Below, one piece after another: positions 37,379 through 46,964 of a DNA stretch of 64,000 nucleotides. The stretch is from Stenotrophomonas maltophilia. GTDB taxonomy: Bacteria > Pseudomonadota > Gammaproteobacteria > Xanthomonadales > Xanthomonadaceae. The notes under the pieces are model-generated. The model was not told the origin of the DNA and ran no database searches. It worked only from the letters and a program-made list of their open reading frames with translations. A program made the position numbers and the translations under genes. The first letter of the stretch is position 1; each line of letters starts with the position of its first letter. The stretch lies in contig NZ_LYVJ01000006.1 of the NCBI RefSeq assembly GCF_001676385.1, positions 62,001 to 126,000 on the forward strand. The letters run 5' to 3'.

Positions 37379-38257
37379 TCAGCTCAGCGCTTCCGCCGCT
37401 TCCAGGGTGTTCTGCATCAACGTGGCCACGGTCATCGGGCCCACGCCCCCCGGCACCGGGGTGATCCAGCTGGCCCGCTGGGCCGCAGCCTCAAACCCGA
37501 CGTCACCCACCAGCCGGCCGTCGTCCAAGCGGTTGATACCGACGTCGATCACCACCGCGCCCGGCTTCACCCACTCGCCCGGCACGATGCCCGGACGGCC
37601 CACCGCCACCACCAGGATGTCGGCGTTGCGCACGGCCTGCTCCAGCACGTCCTTGGGGGTGAACTTGTGGCAGCTGGTCACGGTGCAGCCGGCGATCAGC
37701 AGCTCCAGGCCCATCGGGCGGCCAACGTGGTTGCTCACGCCCACGATGGTGGCGTTGCGGCCGCGCACCGGCTGGTCGGTATGGCCCAGCAGCGTGGTGA
37801 TGCCGCGCGGGGTGCACGGGCGCAGGCCGAACTCGCGCAGGGCCAGGTGGCCGACGTTTTCCGGGTGGAAGCCGTCCACGTCCTTGCGCGGGTCGATGCG
37901 CTGGATCAGCCGGCGCGCGTCGGGGATGCCCGGCAGCGGCAGCTGGATCAGGATGCCGTGGATCTTCGGGTCGGCATTGAGCTGGTCGATCAGCTCGAGC
38001 AGTTCGGCTTCGGTGGTGCCGGCCGGCAGGTCGTAGTCATGGGCCTCGATGCCGACCTTCTCGGCGGCACGGCGCTTGTTGCGCACGTACACGGTCGAGG
38101 CCGGGTCGCCCCCCACCAGCACCACGGCCAGGCCCGGGCGGCTGCCGCCGACGGCCACGCGGGCGTCGACGCGCACCTTCAGGCTGTCGAGCAGGTCCTC
38201 GGCGATGCGGCGGCCATCAAGGATGCGGGCAGGATGCGGGGCGGCGGAATCAGTCAT
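37379..38257 (-). CDS. folD: Bifunctional methylenetetrahydrofolate dehydrogenase/cyclohydrolase
   Basis: 292 residues. The FolD fingerprints are present: [20 protein letters not shown], then [10 protein letters not shown] and the NADP-binding part GLELLIAG, ending [20 protein letters not shown]. It interconverts 5,10-methylene- and 10-formyl-tetrahydrofolate, feeding formyl groups into purine synthesis, which fits the neighbouring guaB. It stands as a separate unit, since SMAG repeats lie on both sides. Confidence 0.96.
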   Translation of the reverse strand: MTDSAAPHPARILDGRRIAEDLLDSLKVRVDARVAVGGSRPGLAVVLVGGDPASTVYVRNKRRAAEKVGIEAHDYDLPAGTTEAELLELIDQLNADPKIHGILIQLPLPGIPDARRLIQRIDPRKDVDGFHPENVGHLALREFGLRPCTPRGITTLLGHTDQPVRGRNATIVGVSNHVGRPMGLELLIAGCTVTSCHKFTPKDVLEQAVRNADILVVAVGRPGIVPGEWVKPGAVVIDVGINRLDDGRLVGDVGFEAAAQRASWITPVPGGVGPMTVATLMQNTLEAAEALS

Positions 38258-38343
38258 CGGGGCAGGCGTGGGGCGGCGGGGACGCTATTGTCCCTGATTC
38301 AGGCCCCCTCGCCCACCGCCACGGCACCGATCCACCTGCCCTT

Positions 38344-38541
38344 GTAGAGCCGAGCCTACGCTCGGCTCACGCGCGTAGCGCGGCTTTATCGCAACCTGAC
38401 CGAAGCGCAAGCCGAGCATGGGCTCGGCTCTACAGCCGACCGGCCCGCCCTTGTAGAGCCGAGCCTACGCTCGGCTCACGCGCGCAGCGCGGCTTTATCG
38501 CAACCTGACCGAAGAGAAGCCGAGCATGGGCTCGGCTCTAC
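38344..38541. repeat. Two tandem inverted SMAG pairs
   Basis: Each unit is a GTAG...CTAC inverted pair (38344-38433 and 38453-38541) with a 109-bp period. The arms are AGCCGAGCC and its complement; the spacer includes GCGGCTTTATCGCAACCTG. The last CTAC supplies the stop codon (TAG) of the adjacent Kef-type gene. No gene lies in 38258-38537. Confidence 0.85.
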
Positions 38542-40370
38542 TCTTCCTCTTCCGGCACGTCCTGCGGGTTCAACGTCTTGCTTGCCCGCTTCGGCGCGGT
38601 GAACGGCGTCGGCGTCGGCACGCCCTGGCCGGAGTTGCCGAACACCATCTTGGCCCCGGCATTCAAGCCACCACCGGCAATCTCCAGCTCGAAACGCTCG
38701 GCATCGCGGCGGCGGATCTGCTCGGCAATCTCCACCGCGTCATCCTCATCCGCACCCAGTTCCACCAGCGCGGCCTGGCCGAACAGCACCGCCGACTCAA
38801 ACGTCTCGCGGATCTGGAAATCGACGCCGGCATGGATCAGCCGCAGCGAATGCTCGCGGTCGAACGAGCGCACCATCAGCTTGGCCTGCGGGAACTCGTG
38901 CGACACCAGCTCGACGATGCGGTCGGCGGCCTCGGCCTTGTCCACGCACACAGCAATCGCACGCGCGGTCGCGGCGCCGGAGGCATGCAGCACGTCCAGT
39001 CGCGTACCGTCGCCGTAGTAGATCTTGAAACCGAAACGCGCCGCGCTCTGGATCATCTCCACATCGTTGTCGATGATGGTCACGTCCACGTCGCGCGCCA
39101 GCAGCGACTGGCTGGCGACCTGGCCGAAGCGGCCGAAGCCGATCAGCAGCACGCTGCCGGACAGGCCGTCAGCCTCGTCCACGCCGTCCAGGTTCACTTC
39201 CGGCTTCGGCGCGATGCGCTTGTAGACCAGCACGACCAGCGGGGTCAGCGCCATCGACAGCACCACCACGGCGGTGAAGTTGGCATTGATCTCCAGGTTG
39301 ATCACGCCCGCCGATGCCGCAGCGGAGAACAGCACGAAGGCGAACTCGCCGCCCTGCGCCATCAGCACGCCCCGGTCCAGCGCCTGTGCGTGGTCGCTGC
39401 CCATGATGCGCGCCACGACGTAAATACACAGCGCCTTGGCCGCCATCAGGGCCAGCACCAAGCCGAGGATCAGCTGCCAGTTACCAGCCACCACGCCCAG
39501 GTCCAGCGCCATGCCCACGCTAAGGAAGAACAGGCCCAGCAGGATGCCGCGGAACGGTTCGATATCCGCTTCGATCTGGTGGCGGAAGGTCGATTCACTC
39601 AACAGCACGCCGGCCAGGAACGCGCCCATCGCCATCGACAGGCCGGACAGCTGCATCAGCAGCGCAGCGCCAAGCACCACCAGCAGCGCGGCGGCAGTCA
39701 TCACCTCGCGCGCCTTCGATTCGGCCAGCACGCGGAACAGCGGATTGAGCAGGAAGCGGCCGACCAGCACCAGGCCGACGATGGCGCCGACCCCGATCGC
39801 CACTGACAGCCAGCGCGAACCCTCGCCATCGGCACTGCCCGCGCTCGGCGCCATCCAGGCCACCAGCGCCAGCAACGGCACGATCAGCAGGTCTTCGAAC
39901 AGCAGGATCGAAACGATCTTCTGCCCCGACGGCAGCGCGATGTCACCGCGCTCGGCCAGCAGCTGCATCACCACTGCGGTCGAGGTCAGCACGAAGCCTG
40001 TGGCACCGATGAAGGCGACCTGCCAGGGGAAGCCGAACAGCTTGGCGATGCTGGTCAGCACCAACGCACAGGTGACGATCTGCAGCGTCCCCAGCCCGAA
40101 GATTTCCTTGCGCAGGCTCCACAGGTGCGAAGGCCGCATTTCCAGCCCGATCACGAACAGGAACATCACCACGCCGAGCTCGGCGGTATGCAGGATCGCC
40201 TGCGGGTCGGAGAACCAGCCCAGTCCGAACGGTCCGATCGCCAGGCCGGCGGCGAAGTAGCCCAGCACCGAGCCCAGGCCGGCCCGGCGGAACAGGGGCA
40301 CCATCACCACCGCCGCGCCCAGCAGGGCCACGACCTTGACCAGCTCGCTGGTCGCTGCTTCTACCGCCAT
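38538..40370 (-). CDS. Kef-type CPA2 cation:proton antiporter
   Basis: 610 residues. The first 380 residues form about 12 membrane helices of the Na+/H+ exchanger (CPA2) fold, with GYFAAGLAIGPFG and GATGFVLTSTAVVMQLL. Then comes a cytosolic TrkA-N/RCK domain (about 410-530: GSVLLIGFGRFGQVASQSLL, DVTIIDNDVEMIQSA). This matches KefB/KefC/YbaL potassium-efflux type proteins; the exact subtype is not certain. The C-terminus is acidic (PEEEE) and its TAG stop is formed by an adjoining SMAG repeat. Confidence 0.88.
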   Translation of the reverse strand: MAVEAATSELVKVVALLGAAVVMVPLFRRAGLGSVLGYFAAGLAIGPFGLGWFSDPQAILHTAELGVVMFLFVIGLEMRPSHLWSLRKEIFGLGTLQIVTCALVLTSIAKLFGFPWQVAFIGATGFVLTSTAVVMQLLAERGDIALPSGQKIVSILLFEDLLIVPLLALVAWMAPSAGSADGEGSRWLSVAIGVGAIVGLVLVGRFLLNPLFRVLAESKAREVMTAAALLVVLGAALLMQLSGLSMAMGAFLAGVLLSESTFRHQIEADIEPFRGILLGLFFLSVGMALDLGVVAGNWQLILGLVLALMAAKALCIYVVARIMGSDHAQALDRGVLMAQGGEFAFVLFSAAASAGVINLEINANFTAVVVLSMALTPLVVLVYKRIAPKPEVNLDGVDEADGLSGSVLLIGFGRFGQVASQSLLARDVDVTIIDNDVEMIQSAARFGFKIYYGDGTRLDVLHASGAATARAIAVCVDKAEAADRIVELVSHEFPQAKLMVRSFDREHSLRLIHAGVDFQIRETFESAVLFGQAALVELGADEDDAVEIAEQIRRRDAERFELEIAGGGLNAGAKMVFGNSGQGVPTPTPFTAPKRASKTLNPQDVPEEEE

Positions 40371-40518
40371 GCGGTGCTTTCCCCAAGATCCAGAATCGGG
40401 TTCAACAATAGAGCAATGCCGATGACGGCAATAGCACGCGCGTTGCGCCGGATTGTCTTGGAGGTGGAACGATGCCGGGAGTTGCCCCCAACATCATCCC
40501 GAATCCATGCGCGTCGCT

Positions 40519-40591
40519 GTAGAGCCGAGCCCACGCTCGGCTGCTTCTGCTGTGCGCGGGAAGCATCAGCCGAGCACGGGCTCGGCTCTAC
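40519..40591. repeat. Inverted SMAG pair overlapping the moeB stop
   Basis: GTAG at 40519 and CTAC at 40588-40591 flank two AGCCGAGCC-type stems. The CTAC bases give the TAG stop of the adjacent moeB-type gene on the minus strand. Region 40371-40587 contains no other gene. Confidence 0.8.
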
Positions 40592-41730
40592 AGAGAGCCA
40601 CCCCGGCAGAACGCGGCGTAATCGATATACCCCGGGAACGGCACGCCCGGCGCGCACACCGGGCACCGCGGGTCCGGCCGGATGCCGGTCTCACGAAATT
40701 GCATGCCCAGCGCATCAAAGCGCAGCAGCCGGCCGACCAATGGCTCGCCGATGCCCAACAGCAGCTTCAGCACCTCGGTGGCCTGCAGCACGCCGGCCAG
40801 GCCGGGCAGCACGCCCAGCACACCGGCCTCGGAACAGTTCGGCGCAAACTCCGGCGGCGGCGGCTCGGGGAACAGGCAGCGGTAGCACGGCGCCACGCCA
40901 CGCTGGCGGCCAGCGTCAAACACGCTTACCTGGCCGTCAAAGCGCTCGATGGCGGCATAGACCAGGGGCTTGGCGTGCTTGATGCAGGCGTCGTTGAGCA
41001 GGTAGCGCAGCGGGAAGTTGTCCGAGCCATCCAGCACCACGTCCACGCCCTCGAGCAGCGCATCCACGTTCTCAGAGGTCACCCGCTCCGGCACCGCCTC
41101 GACCTCGATCGACGGATTCAACGCCAGCAGCCGCTCGCGCGCGGAATCGACCTTGAGCTGGCCGACGCTGGCTTCGGTATGCACGATCTGCCGATGCAGG
41201 TTGCTGCGCTCCACGCGGTCGTGGTCGGCGAAGCGCAGGTGCCCTACCCCGGCGGCGGCCAGATAGAAGCCGGCCGGTGCGCCCAGCCCACCCGCGCCCA
41301 GTACCAGCACGCGCGCTTGCTGCAGCCGGCGCTGGCCGGCTTCGCCCACCTGCGGCAGCAGCAGGTGGCGCGAATAGCGATCGTAGAAATCACGGTCGGC
41401 GGCGCTGGCCAGCAGCTGCACCAGCGGCAGCGACTGCTCGCGCCAGGCCACGGTACCGCCCGTCACGGAAGCGACATGGGTGTAGCCGGCCTCCAGCAGG
41501 AACTGCGCGGCATCGGCCGAGCGCTTGCCGCTCTGGCAGATCAGCAGGATCTCCTGGTCGCGCCGCGGCAGATGCGCGGCCGGGTCGGCCTGCAGCTCGC
41601 CCTTGGCCACGCCGCGAGCGCCCTCGGCCATGCCGCCGGCCCGCTCGTGCGCCTCGCGCACATCGATCAGCACGGCGCCATGGGCCAGGCGCTCGCGTGC
41701 CTGCGCGGGGGAAAGCTCTTGGATGCTCAT
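40588..41730 (-). CDS. moeB: Rhodanese-MoeB fusion adenylyltransferase
   Basis: 380 residues from the ATG at 41730. Residues about 1-105 are a rhodanese domain with active cysteine (EILLICQSGKRSADAAQFL). The rest is a MoeB/ThiF-type E1: VLVLGAGGLGAPAGFYLA, DHDRVERSNLHRQIVH, and CYRCLFPEPPPP plus CPVCAPG zinc cysteines. It activates MoaD or a related sulfur carrier for molybdopterin or thiamine biosynthesis; the fused rhodanese may supply sulfur. In MOCS3/MoeZ the rhodanese is C-terminal, so the N-terminal order here is notable. The stop lies in a SMAG repeat. Confidence 0.88.
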   Translation of the reverse strand: MSIQELSPAQARERLAHGAVLIDVREAHERAGGMAEGARGVAKGELQADPAAHLPRRDQEILLICQSGKRSADAAQFLLEAGYTHVASVTGGTVAWREQSLPLVQLLASAADRDFYDRYSRHLLLPQVGEAGQRRLQQARVLVLGAGGLGAPAGFYLAAAGVGHLRFADHDRVERSNLHRQIVHTEASVGQLKVDSARERLLALNPSIEVEAVPERVTSENVDALLEGVDVVLDGSDNFPLRYLLNDACIKHAKPLVYAAIERFDGQVSVFDAGRQRGVAPCYRCLFPEPPPPEFAPNCSEAGVLGVLPGLAGVLQATEVLKLLLGIGEPLVGRLLRFDALGMQFRETGIRPDPRCPVCAPGVPFPGYIDYAAFCRGGSL

Positions 41731-41777
41731 GGCCGCATTATCACGCACGTGGCGGCAGGCCGCCTTGACCAGAATCT

Positions 41778-41862
41778 GTAGAGCCGAGCCCATGCTCGGC
41801 TGGCGCGCGTAGCGCGCCTGCGGCAATGCGCGAAAAGCAGCCGAGCGCAGGCTCGGCTCTAC
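41778..41862. repeat. Inverted SMAG pair
   Basis: GTAG at 41778 and CTAC at 41859-41862 bracket AGCCGAGCC-type stems with a GCGCGTAGCGCGCC spacer. It lies between moeB and der. A decayed single copy follows at 41883. Confidence 0.8.
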
Positions 41863-41929
41863 AGGTCCACCGCAAGCCTACGGTAGCGCCAGCCCTGCGC
41901 CCGGGATCAAATCCCATTTCCCCACAACG

Positions 41930-41955
41930 AAAAAGGCGGCCCTGCGGCCGCCTTC
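41930..41955 (-). terminator. Intrinsic terminator downstream of der
   Basis: Minus strand: AAGGCGGCC-loop-GGCCGCCTT followed by TTT. It stands just past the der stop at 41963 and ends the der-led transcript. Confidence 0.85.
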
Positions 41956-41962
41956 CCGTGAA

Positions 41963-43360
41963 TCACTTGCCCTTGACGTGCTTCATCAAGCGCCGCTTGG
42001 ACTTGATCTGCCGCTCGGTGAGCACGTTCTTCTTGCCTTCGTACGGGTTGGCACCCTCGCGGAAGATGAAGCTCACCGGCGTGCCGATCAGCTTGAAGCG
42101 CTTGCGGAAGAAGTTCTCCAGGTAGCGCTTGTACGAATCCGGCAGCTCCTTCAGGCGCGTGCCGTGCACGATGAAGGTCGGCGGATTGGCACCGCCCGGA
42201 TGCACGTAACGCAGCTTGGAAACGTGGCCACGGATGCTCGGCGGCGGATTGGTCTCATAGGCCACTTCCAGCGCCTTGTTCACTTCACTGGTGGTGAATT
42301 CCTTGTTCGCCGACTCATGCGCGCGGTGCACCGCGCGGAACAGCTCGCGCAGGCCCGACCCATGCTTGGCGGAAATGCGCACCGATTCGGCCCACGGCAC
42401 GAAGCCCAACTTCAGCGACAGCTGGGTTTCCGCCTGTTCGCGCTGGTACTCGGTCAGGCCGTCCCACTTGTTGATCGCGATCACCAGCGCGCGGCCAGCG
42501 TCGAGCACGGCACCGAGCACGGTGGCATCCTGGTCGGTCACGCCTTCGGTGGCGTCAAGCATCAGCACGGCCACTTGGCACTGCTCGATCGACTGCATGG
42601 TCTTGACCACCGAGAACTTCTCGACGACCTCGTCCACGCGCGAACGGCGGCGCAGGCCGGCGGTATCGATCAGGCGGTACTCGCGGCCATCGCGCTCCAG
42701 GTCCACCGCGATCGAATCGCGGGTGGTGCCCGGCACGTCGGAGGCGATCATGCGCTCCTCGCCGAGAATGCGGTTGACCAGCGTCGACTTGCCAACGTTC
42801 GGGCGGCCGACGAAGGCGATGCGGATGCGGTTCGGATCGTTGTCCAGCTCTTCGCCGCTGCCCTCTTCGGGCAGGCGCTGGATCACCTCGTCCAGCAGGT
42901 CGTCCAGGCCCTGGCGATGCGCGGCCGAGACGGTCAGCATTTCGCTGAAACCGTAGCGCGCGAACTCGGAGCGGACGCTGTCCTCGTCGGTACCGTCGAT
43001 CTTGTTGATCAGCAGCAGCGTCGGGCGCGACAGCTTGCGCAGCCACGCCAGGATCTCGTCATCCAGCGCCGAGGTACCCTCGCGGGCATCGACGACGAAC
43101 AGGATCAGATCGGCTTCGGCAGCCGCAGCACGTGCCTGGCGCGTGGTGGCGCCAGCCAGGCCTTCATCTTCCCCGGCAATACCGCCGGTATCCACGACCA
43201 GGAAGTGGTTGTCCTCGTCGAGGCGGCAGACGCCGTAGTTGCGGTCACGGGTGACGCCGGGCTGGTCATGGACCAGGGCGTCACGCGTGCGGGTCAGTGC
43301 ATTGAAGATGGTCGACTTGCCGACATTCGGCCGTCCAACCAGGGCGACCAAAGGCAGCAT
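41963..43360 (-). CDS. der: Ribosome biogenesis GTPase Der
   Basis: 465 residues with two consecutive GTPase domains, each with GRPNVGKS (near residues 9 and 188), DTGG or DTAG G3 motifs and NKxD G4 motifs ([16 protein letters not shown]). The C-terminal KH-like domain and basic tail (RLMKHVKGK) are present. Der assembles the 50S ribosomal subunit. It is the last gene of the bamB-led run on this strand; an intrinsic terminator follows. Confidence 0.97.
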   Translation of the reverse strand: MLPLVALVGRPNVGKSTIFNALTRTRDALVHDQPGVTRDRNYGVCRLDEDNHFLVVDTGGIAGEDEGLAGATTRQARAAAAEADLILFVVDAREGTSALDDEILAWLRKLSRPTLLLINKIDGTDEDSVRSEFARYGFSEMLTVSAAHRQGLDDLLDEVIQRLPEEGSGEELDNDPNRIRIAFVGRPNVGKSTLVNRILGEERMIASDVPGTTRDSIAVDLERDGREYRLIDTAGLRRRSRVDEVVEKFSVVKTMQSIEQCQVAVLMLDATEGVTDQDATVLGAVLDAGRALVIAINKWDGLTEYQREQAETQLSLKLGFVPWAESVRISAKHGSGLRELFRAVHRAHESANKEFTTSEVNKALEVAYETNPPPSIRGHVSKLRYVHPGGANPPTFIVHGTRLKELPDSYKRYLENFFRKRFKLIGTPVSFIFREGANPYEGKKNVLTERQIKSKRRLMKHVKGK

Positions 43361-43375
43361 CGCGAGTACTCCGTA

Positions 43376-44584
43376 TTAATTGGCCAACCGGAAGGCGGTC
43401 AGCTTGCCATCCACGTTCTGCACCAGCAGCACCCCGTCTGCGACGACCGGCTGGGCCAGCAGCGCGTCACCGCCACTTTTTGCCCGTGCCGCCATCGCAC
43501 CGTCGGAGGCCTGCAACCAGTGCACGTATCCCTTGTAGTCGCCGACGACCACGTAGTCGCCGTGCAGTGCCGGACCGGTCAGCGAACGGCGGGCCAGCGC
43601 GGTCTGCGACCACATTGCCGCGCCGCTGGCCTTGTCCAGGCCGAACACGCCACCCTTGTTGTCAGTGACGAACACATTGCCGGACGACACCGCCACGCCA
43701 CCGGCGCCACCATGGTCGCGCGCCCACAGCGGGCGACCGGTCGGGCCTTCGATGGCCATGGTCTGGTTCTTGAAGCTGCTCACGTACAGGGTGTTGCCAT
43801 CCAGCACCGGAGCGCCGTCGACGTCGGCCATGCGTTCCAGCTCGGTACGGCCTTCGCCGTTGCCCACGTTCTGTTCCCACAGGGTGCGGCCATCCTGCTG
43901 GGCCAGGGCGGCGACCGCGCCCTCGTCCTTGCCGATGAACAGCACGCCCGGACCGGTGACCACCGGCGCATTGCCGCGCACGGTCAGTGCCGGCAGTTCA
44001 CTCGGGTTGAACCACTTCTGGGTGCCATTGCCGGCGTCGAACGCGGTAACGCGACCGTCGTTGCTGCGCACGTAGACCAGGCCCTGGGCGATGGCCGGCG
44101 CGGCAATGACTTCACCCGGGACGCGGGCACGCCACTTCTCGCTGCCGTCGTTGATGTCCAGCGCGATGACCTGGCCGTCCAGCGTGCCGATCACGACGAG
44201 GTTCTCGCCGACGCCCGGACCACCGGACAGGCGCAGCCTGGCCTTCTTCTTTTCCTTCTTGGGTTCCCAGGCCCAGACCTTCTTGCCGGTCTGCAGGTCG
44301 AGGGCCTGCACGCCACCGGTGATCGCCGCGGCGAACACGTGGCCATTGGCCACCGCCGGGCCCTGGCGCACGCCGATGCGGCGCTCGCCCTTGCCGAGGT
44401 TGACCGACCAGGCCTTGTTGACCTTCACGGTGGGCTCGAACTTCACCAGTTCGGCCGGTTCCTGCGCCTTCTTCGCCTCTGCGTCCTTGCCGGCGAACCA
44501 GCCCTTCATGGTGCTGCAGCCGGCCAGGGCCATGCCCATCAGGAGCACGCTGGCGACGCGGGTGATCATGACCTTCTGACTCAT
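43376..44584 (-). CDS. bamB: Outer membrane assembly lipoprotein BamB
   Basis: 402 residues. A lipoprotein signal (VASVLLMGMALAGC) leads into an eight-bladed beta-propeller of PQQ-like repeats (VFAAAITGGVQALDLQTGK, LVVIGTLDGQVIALDINDGS, VYVRSNDGRVTAFDAGNG). BamB scaffolds the BamA beta-barrel assembly machine in the periplasm. The ATG at 44584 overlaps the stop of the upstream gene (TGATG); an internal ATG at 44569 is possible. Confidence 0.95.
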   Translation of the reverse strand: MSQKVMITRVASVLLMGMALAGCSTMKGWFAGKDAEAKKAQEPAELVKFEPTVKVNKAWSVNLGKGERRIGVRQGPAVANGHVFAAAITGGVQALDLQTGKKVWAWEPKKEKKKARLRLSGGPGVGENLVVIGTLDGQVIALDINDGSEKWRARVPGEVIAAPAIAQGLVYVRSNDGRVTAFDAGNGTQKWFNPSELPALTVRGNAPVVTGPGVLFIGKDEGAVAALAQQDGRTLWEQNVGNGEGRTELERMADVDGAPVLDGNTLYVSSFKNQTMAIEGPTGRPLWARDHGGAGGVAVSSGNVFVTDNKGGVFGLDKASGAAMWSQTALARRSLTGPALHGDYVVVGDYKGYVHWLQASDGAMAARAKSGGDALLAQPVVADGVLLVQNVDGKLTAFRLAN

Positions 44585-45222
44585 CAAACCGACTCCGCAG
44601 GGGCGGCGACGGTGCCGCCGGCGTCCATAACCTTGGTTTCCAGCAGGCGCCGCTGCGGCGCTGCCACGTCCAGCGACTTGAGCGCCTTCTCGTACTGTGC
44701 ACGGGCTTCATCGCGCTTGCCCTGCGCCATCAGCGCATCGCCATGGATTTCCAGGCTGCTGCTGTCGGTGGCGCTGCCCAGCAGCTTGATTGCCTCGTCG
44801 CTCTTGCCGGTGGCCACCAACAGGCGGGCCACGCGCTGGTCGACCACGCGCTGCAGGTCGCCTTCAACCTTGACACCGCGCAGGGTAGCCAGGGCCTCTT
44901 CATTCTTGCCGGCATCGACCTGGGCCTTGGCCAGCTGCAGCGCCGCGAGGTCGCCGTAGATGCTGGAAGGGCCCGCTTCGAGGGCCTTGACCGCCTTGGC
45001 GGCGTCGTCGAGCTTGTTCTGCTCCAGGCCAACCAGTGCCTTCTGGTACTCGGCATTGGCCGTGGCCAGCTTGCCGCCCTGCTGCTGCTGCCACCACTGC
45101 CAGCCGGCGATGGCGCCGATGGCGATGGCCACGCCACCGATGATGCTGGCACCATTCTTCCGCAGCCAGCTGCGGACGCGTTCACTTTGTTCGTGCTCGT
45201 CGAGCAGATCGTCGATCGCCAT
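44584..45222 (-). CDS. YfgM-like TPR protein
   Basis: 212 residues from the ATG at 45222. One membrane helix (ASIIGGVAIAIGAIAGW) follows an acidic N-terminus (MAIDDLLDEHEQSERVRSWL). The C-terminal part has TPR-like helices (AEYQKALVGLEQNKLDDAAK, LGSATDSSSLEIHGDALMAQ). YfgM is an ancillary SecYEG translocon subunit that cooperates with periplasmic chaperones such as PpiD. It is part of the der-bamB operon and overlaps bamB. Confidence 0.85.
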   Translation of the reverse strand: MAIDDLLDEHEQSERVRSWLRKNGASIIGGVAIAIGAIAGWQWWQQQQGGKLATANAEYQKALVGLEQNKLDDAAKAVKALEAGPSSIYGDLAALQLAKAQVDAGKNEEALATLRGVKVEGDLQRVVDQRVARLLVATGKSDEAIKLLGSATDSSSLEIHGDALMAQGKRDEARAQYEKALKSLDVAAPQRRLLETKVMDAGGTVAAPAESV

Positions 45223-45287
45223 GCGTACTCTCGCCCCGCCCATCGGGAGGGACCATTGGGTTGAATCGAAGGTGGTGAAACCGCGCC

Positions 45288-46160
45288 TCAGTGCGAAACC
45301 GGGACTACGGAGCCTTCAGAGGATACCTGAAAGCGTGCCACGTTGGCTCGCTGGTAGGGTGCCAGATCGACGATAGCGCCGTTCTGCTGAACCTGGACCG
45401 CCGAAGCATTGCCCAGGGTGACCCGGGCCACCTGGCCGGGCGTGAAGCGGCGGCTTTCGCCGGACTTGATCAGGGCCTTCTCGACGGTACTGCCATCCGG
45501 GCCACCGATATCGACCCAGCTGTCGCCGTTGAACTGCATGTCCAGCGTGTTGGCGGCCGCAGCCGGCGCCGGGGCCGGACGCGGCACCGGGGCCAGTGAC
45601 GCCACGTACGGGGTCGCCGCCGGCTTGCCGGCCGGGGCCGTCGCCACTTCGACCGGGGCCGCCACCTCAACGCCCGCAGCGGACGGGGTGACCGGTACCG
45701 CCGCCGGAATTGCATCCAGCGACGCGGTGTTCGGCGAAGGCAACGCCGTGCCATCGAAGTGGCCACGGGTAGCGAACCAGACCGGCACCGCCAGCACTGC
45801 GGTAATGCCGACATAAAGCACCCGGCGGCCGAGGTTCTCGGCAATGCGGCGGGCGCGCGGGGTATGGGTATGGCTGACCAGGGTGGGCGGGACCACCGGG
45901 CCGACCTGGGCCTGTTCCAGCAGCTGGCTCACGTCCACGTTGAGCAGGCGCGCATAGCTGCGCAGCTGGCCGCGCACGAACACCGGCGCGCCGAGCCTCT
46001 GCCACTGCTCCTCTTCCAGCGACCGGACGACCTGGACCGGCATGCGCAGGCGCGAGCCGACCTCTTCGATAGTCAGCCCGGCGGCCTCGCGGGCCTGGCG
46101 AAGGCGGGTTCCGCAGCCGGCCGCCGTCTCGAGAGTGCTCACAGTCTGGTCTTCAATCAC
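45288..46160 (-). CDS. RodZ-like helix-turn-helix membrane protein
   Basis: 290 residues, GTG start at 46160. The N-terminal HTH (LRQAREAAGLTIEEVGSRLR, YARLLNVDVSQLL) is the cytoplasmic MreB-binding part of RodZ. A membrane helix (VLYVGITAVLAVPVWF) at about residues 114-129 is followed by a Pro/Ala-rich linker and a C-terminal DUF4115 beta domain (LDMQFNGDSWVDI). It links cell-shape control to the bacterial actin. Member of the conserved pilF-rodZ-yfgM-bamB-der cluster. Confidence 0.88.
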   Translation of the reverse strand: MIEDQTVSTLETAAGCGTRLRQAREAAGLTIEEVGSRLRMPVQVVRSLEEEQWQRLGAPVFVRGQLRSYARLLNVDVSQLLEQAQVGPVVPPTLVSHTHTPRARRIAENLGRRVLYVGITAVLAVPVWFATRGHFDGTALPSPNTASLDAIPAAVPVTPSAAGVEVAAPVEVATAPAGKPAATPYVASLAPVPRPAPAPAAAANTLDMQFNGDSWVDIGGPDGSTVEKALIKSGESRRFTPGQVARVTLGNASAVQVQQNGAIVDLAPYQRANVARFQVSSEGSVVPVSH

Positions 46161-46178
46161 AGTGCATCAACCCCGGAG

Positions 46179-46964
46179 TTAGGAGCCCGCGTCCTGCGGA
46201 AATTCCTGTCGAATCCGCTGCAGATAGCGATCAGATGCCCCCTGATCGCCCAGCCGTGCTTCGATTTCAGACGCAAGTTGTAACACGGAACGCGTTGCGG
46301 GTGCAGCCGCAATCCTACGTTCGGCGAAGGCCCGGGCCTCCATGTAGCGGCCCTGGCGGAAGCTCAGCTGTGCCATGGCCTCCAGCGCGACCGGGTTGCC
46401 CGGCAAGGTGGCCAGCGCCGCGCGCAGGTCGCGCTCGGCCCGCTCGAACTGGCCGGCATCCAGAGCACAGCTTCCCGCATTGGCCTGCGCTTCGGCCGCT
46501 GCGGCATGGCCCGGAGCCTGCAATGCACGGTCGAACCAGACCAGCGACTCGGCCGCCCAGCCCTGCTGGCACAGCCAGGCACCATAGTTATTGAGGATAT
46601 CGCCCCGTTGCGGCGCCAGTTCGGCGGCCCTGCGGAAGTTCTCGCCGGCCTGCGTGCTGCGCCCGCGGCGCTCGTCGATGCCGGCCATCAGTACCAGCGC
46701 GTCCGGGGCATCTGGAGCCAGCTTCCGCGCCTCCCGCACCTTGCGCTCGGCGGCATCGAGGTTGCCGACCTGCATGTCGCGCGCGGCCAGCACCAGCAGG
46801 TCCTGCCAGCGCACCTGGCGACGCACGCTGTCCGGGTCGCGGACGGAATACACCGGGGCCATGCTGGGCCCCAGCTTGGCCTTGGGATGGGATTTGCAGC
46901 CGCTGGCCGAGATGGCCAGCACGCCTGCTAGCAGGGCCAGCCAGCGCCGGTCAAGCCGCGGCAT
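46179..46964 (-). CDS. Type IV pilus stability protein PilF/PilW
   Basis: 261 residues with a lipoprotein signal ([13 protein letters not shown]). At least four TPR motifs follow ([58 protein letters not shown]). PilF/PilW lipoproteins bind the secretin PilQ and help its assembly. The first 14 bases overlap the end of rlmN, and it sits before rodZ, the standard order in gamma-proteobacteria. Confidence 0.9.
   Translation of the reverse strand: MPRLDRRWLALLAGVLAISASGCKSHPKAKLGPSMAPVYSVRDPDSVRRQVRWQDLLVLAARDMQVGNLDAAERKVREARKLAPDAPDALVLMAGIDERRGRSTQAGENFRRAAELAPQRGDILNNYGAWLCQQGWAAESLVWFDRALQAPGHAAAAEAQANAGSCALDAGQFERAERDLRAALATLPGNPVALEAMAQLSFRQGRYMEARAFAERRIAAAPATRSVLQLASEIEARLGDQGASDRYLQRIRQEFPQDAGS

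Noticed and set aside
41978..44959. A 993-residue plus-strand frame opposite der, bamB and yfgM
   Set aside because: It is a shadow of der and bamB codon bias; the translated protein has no recognised motif.
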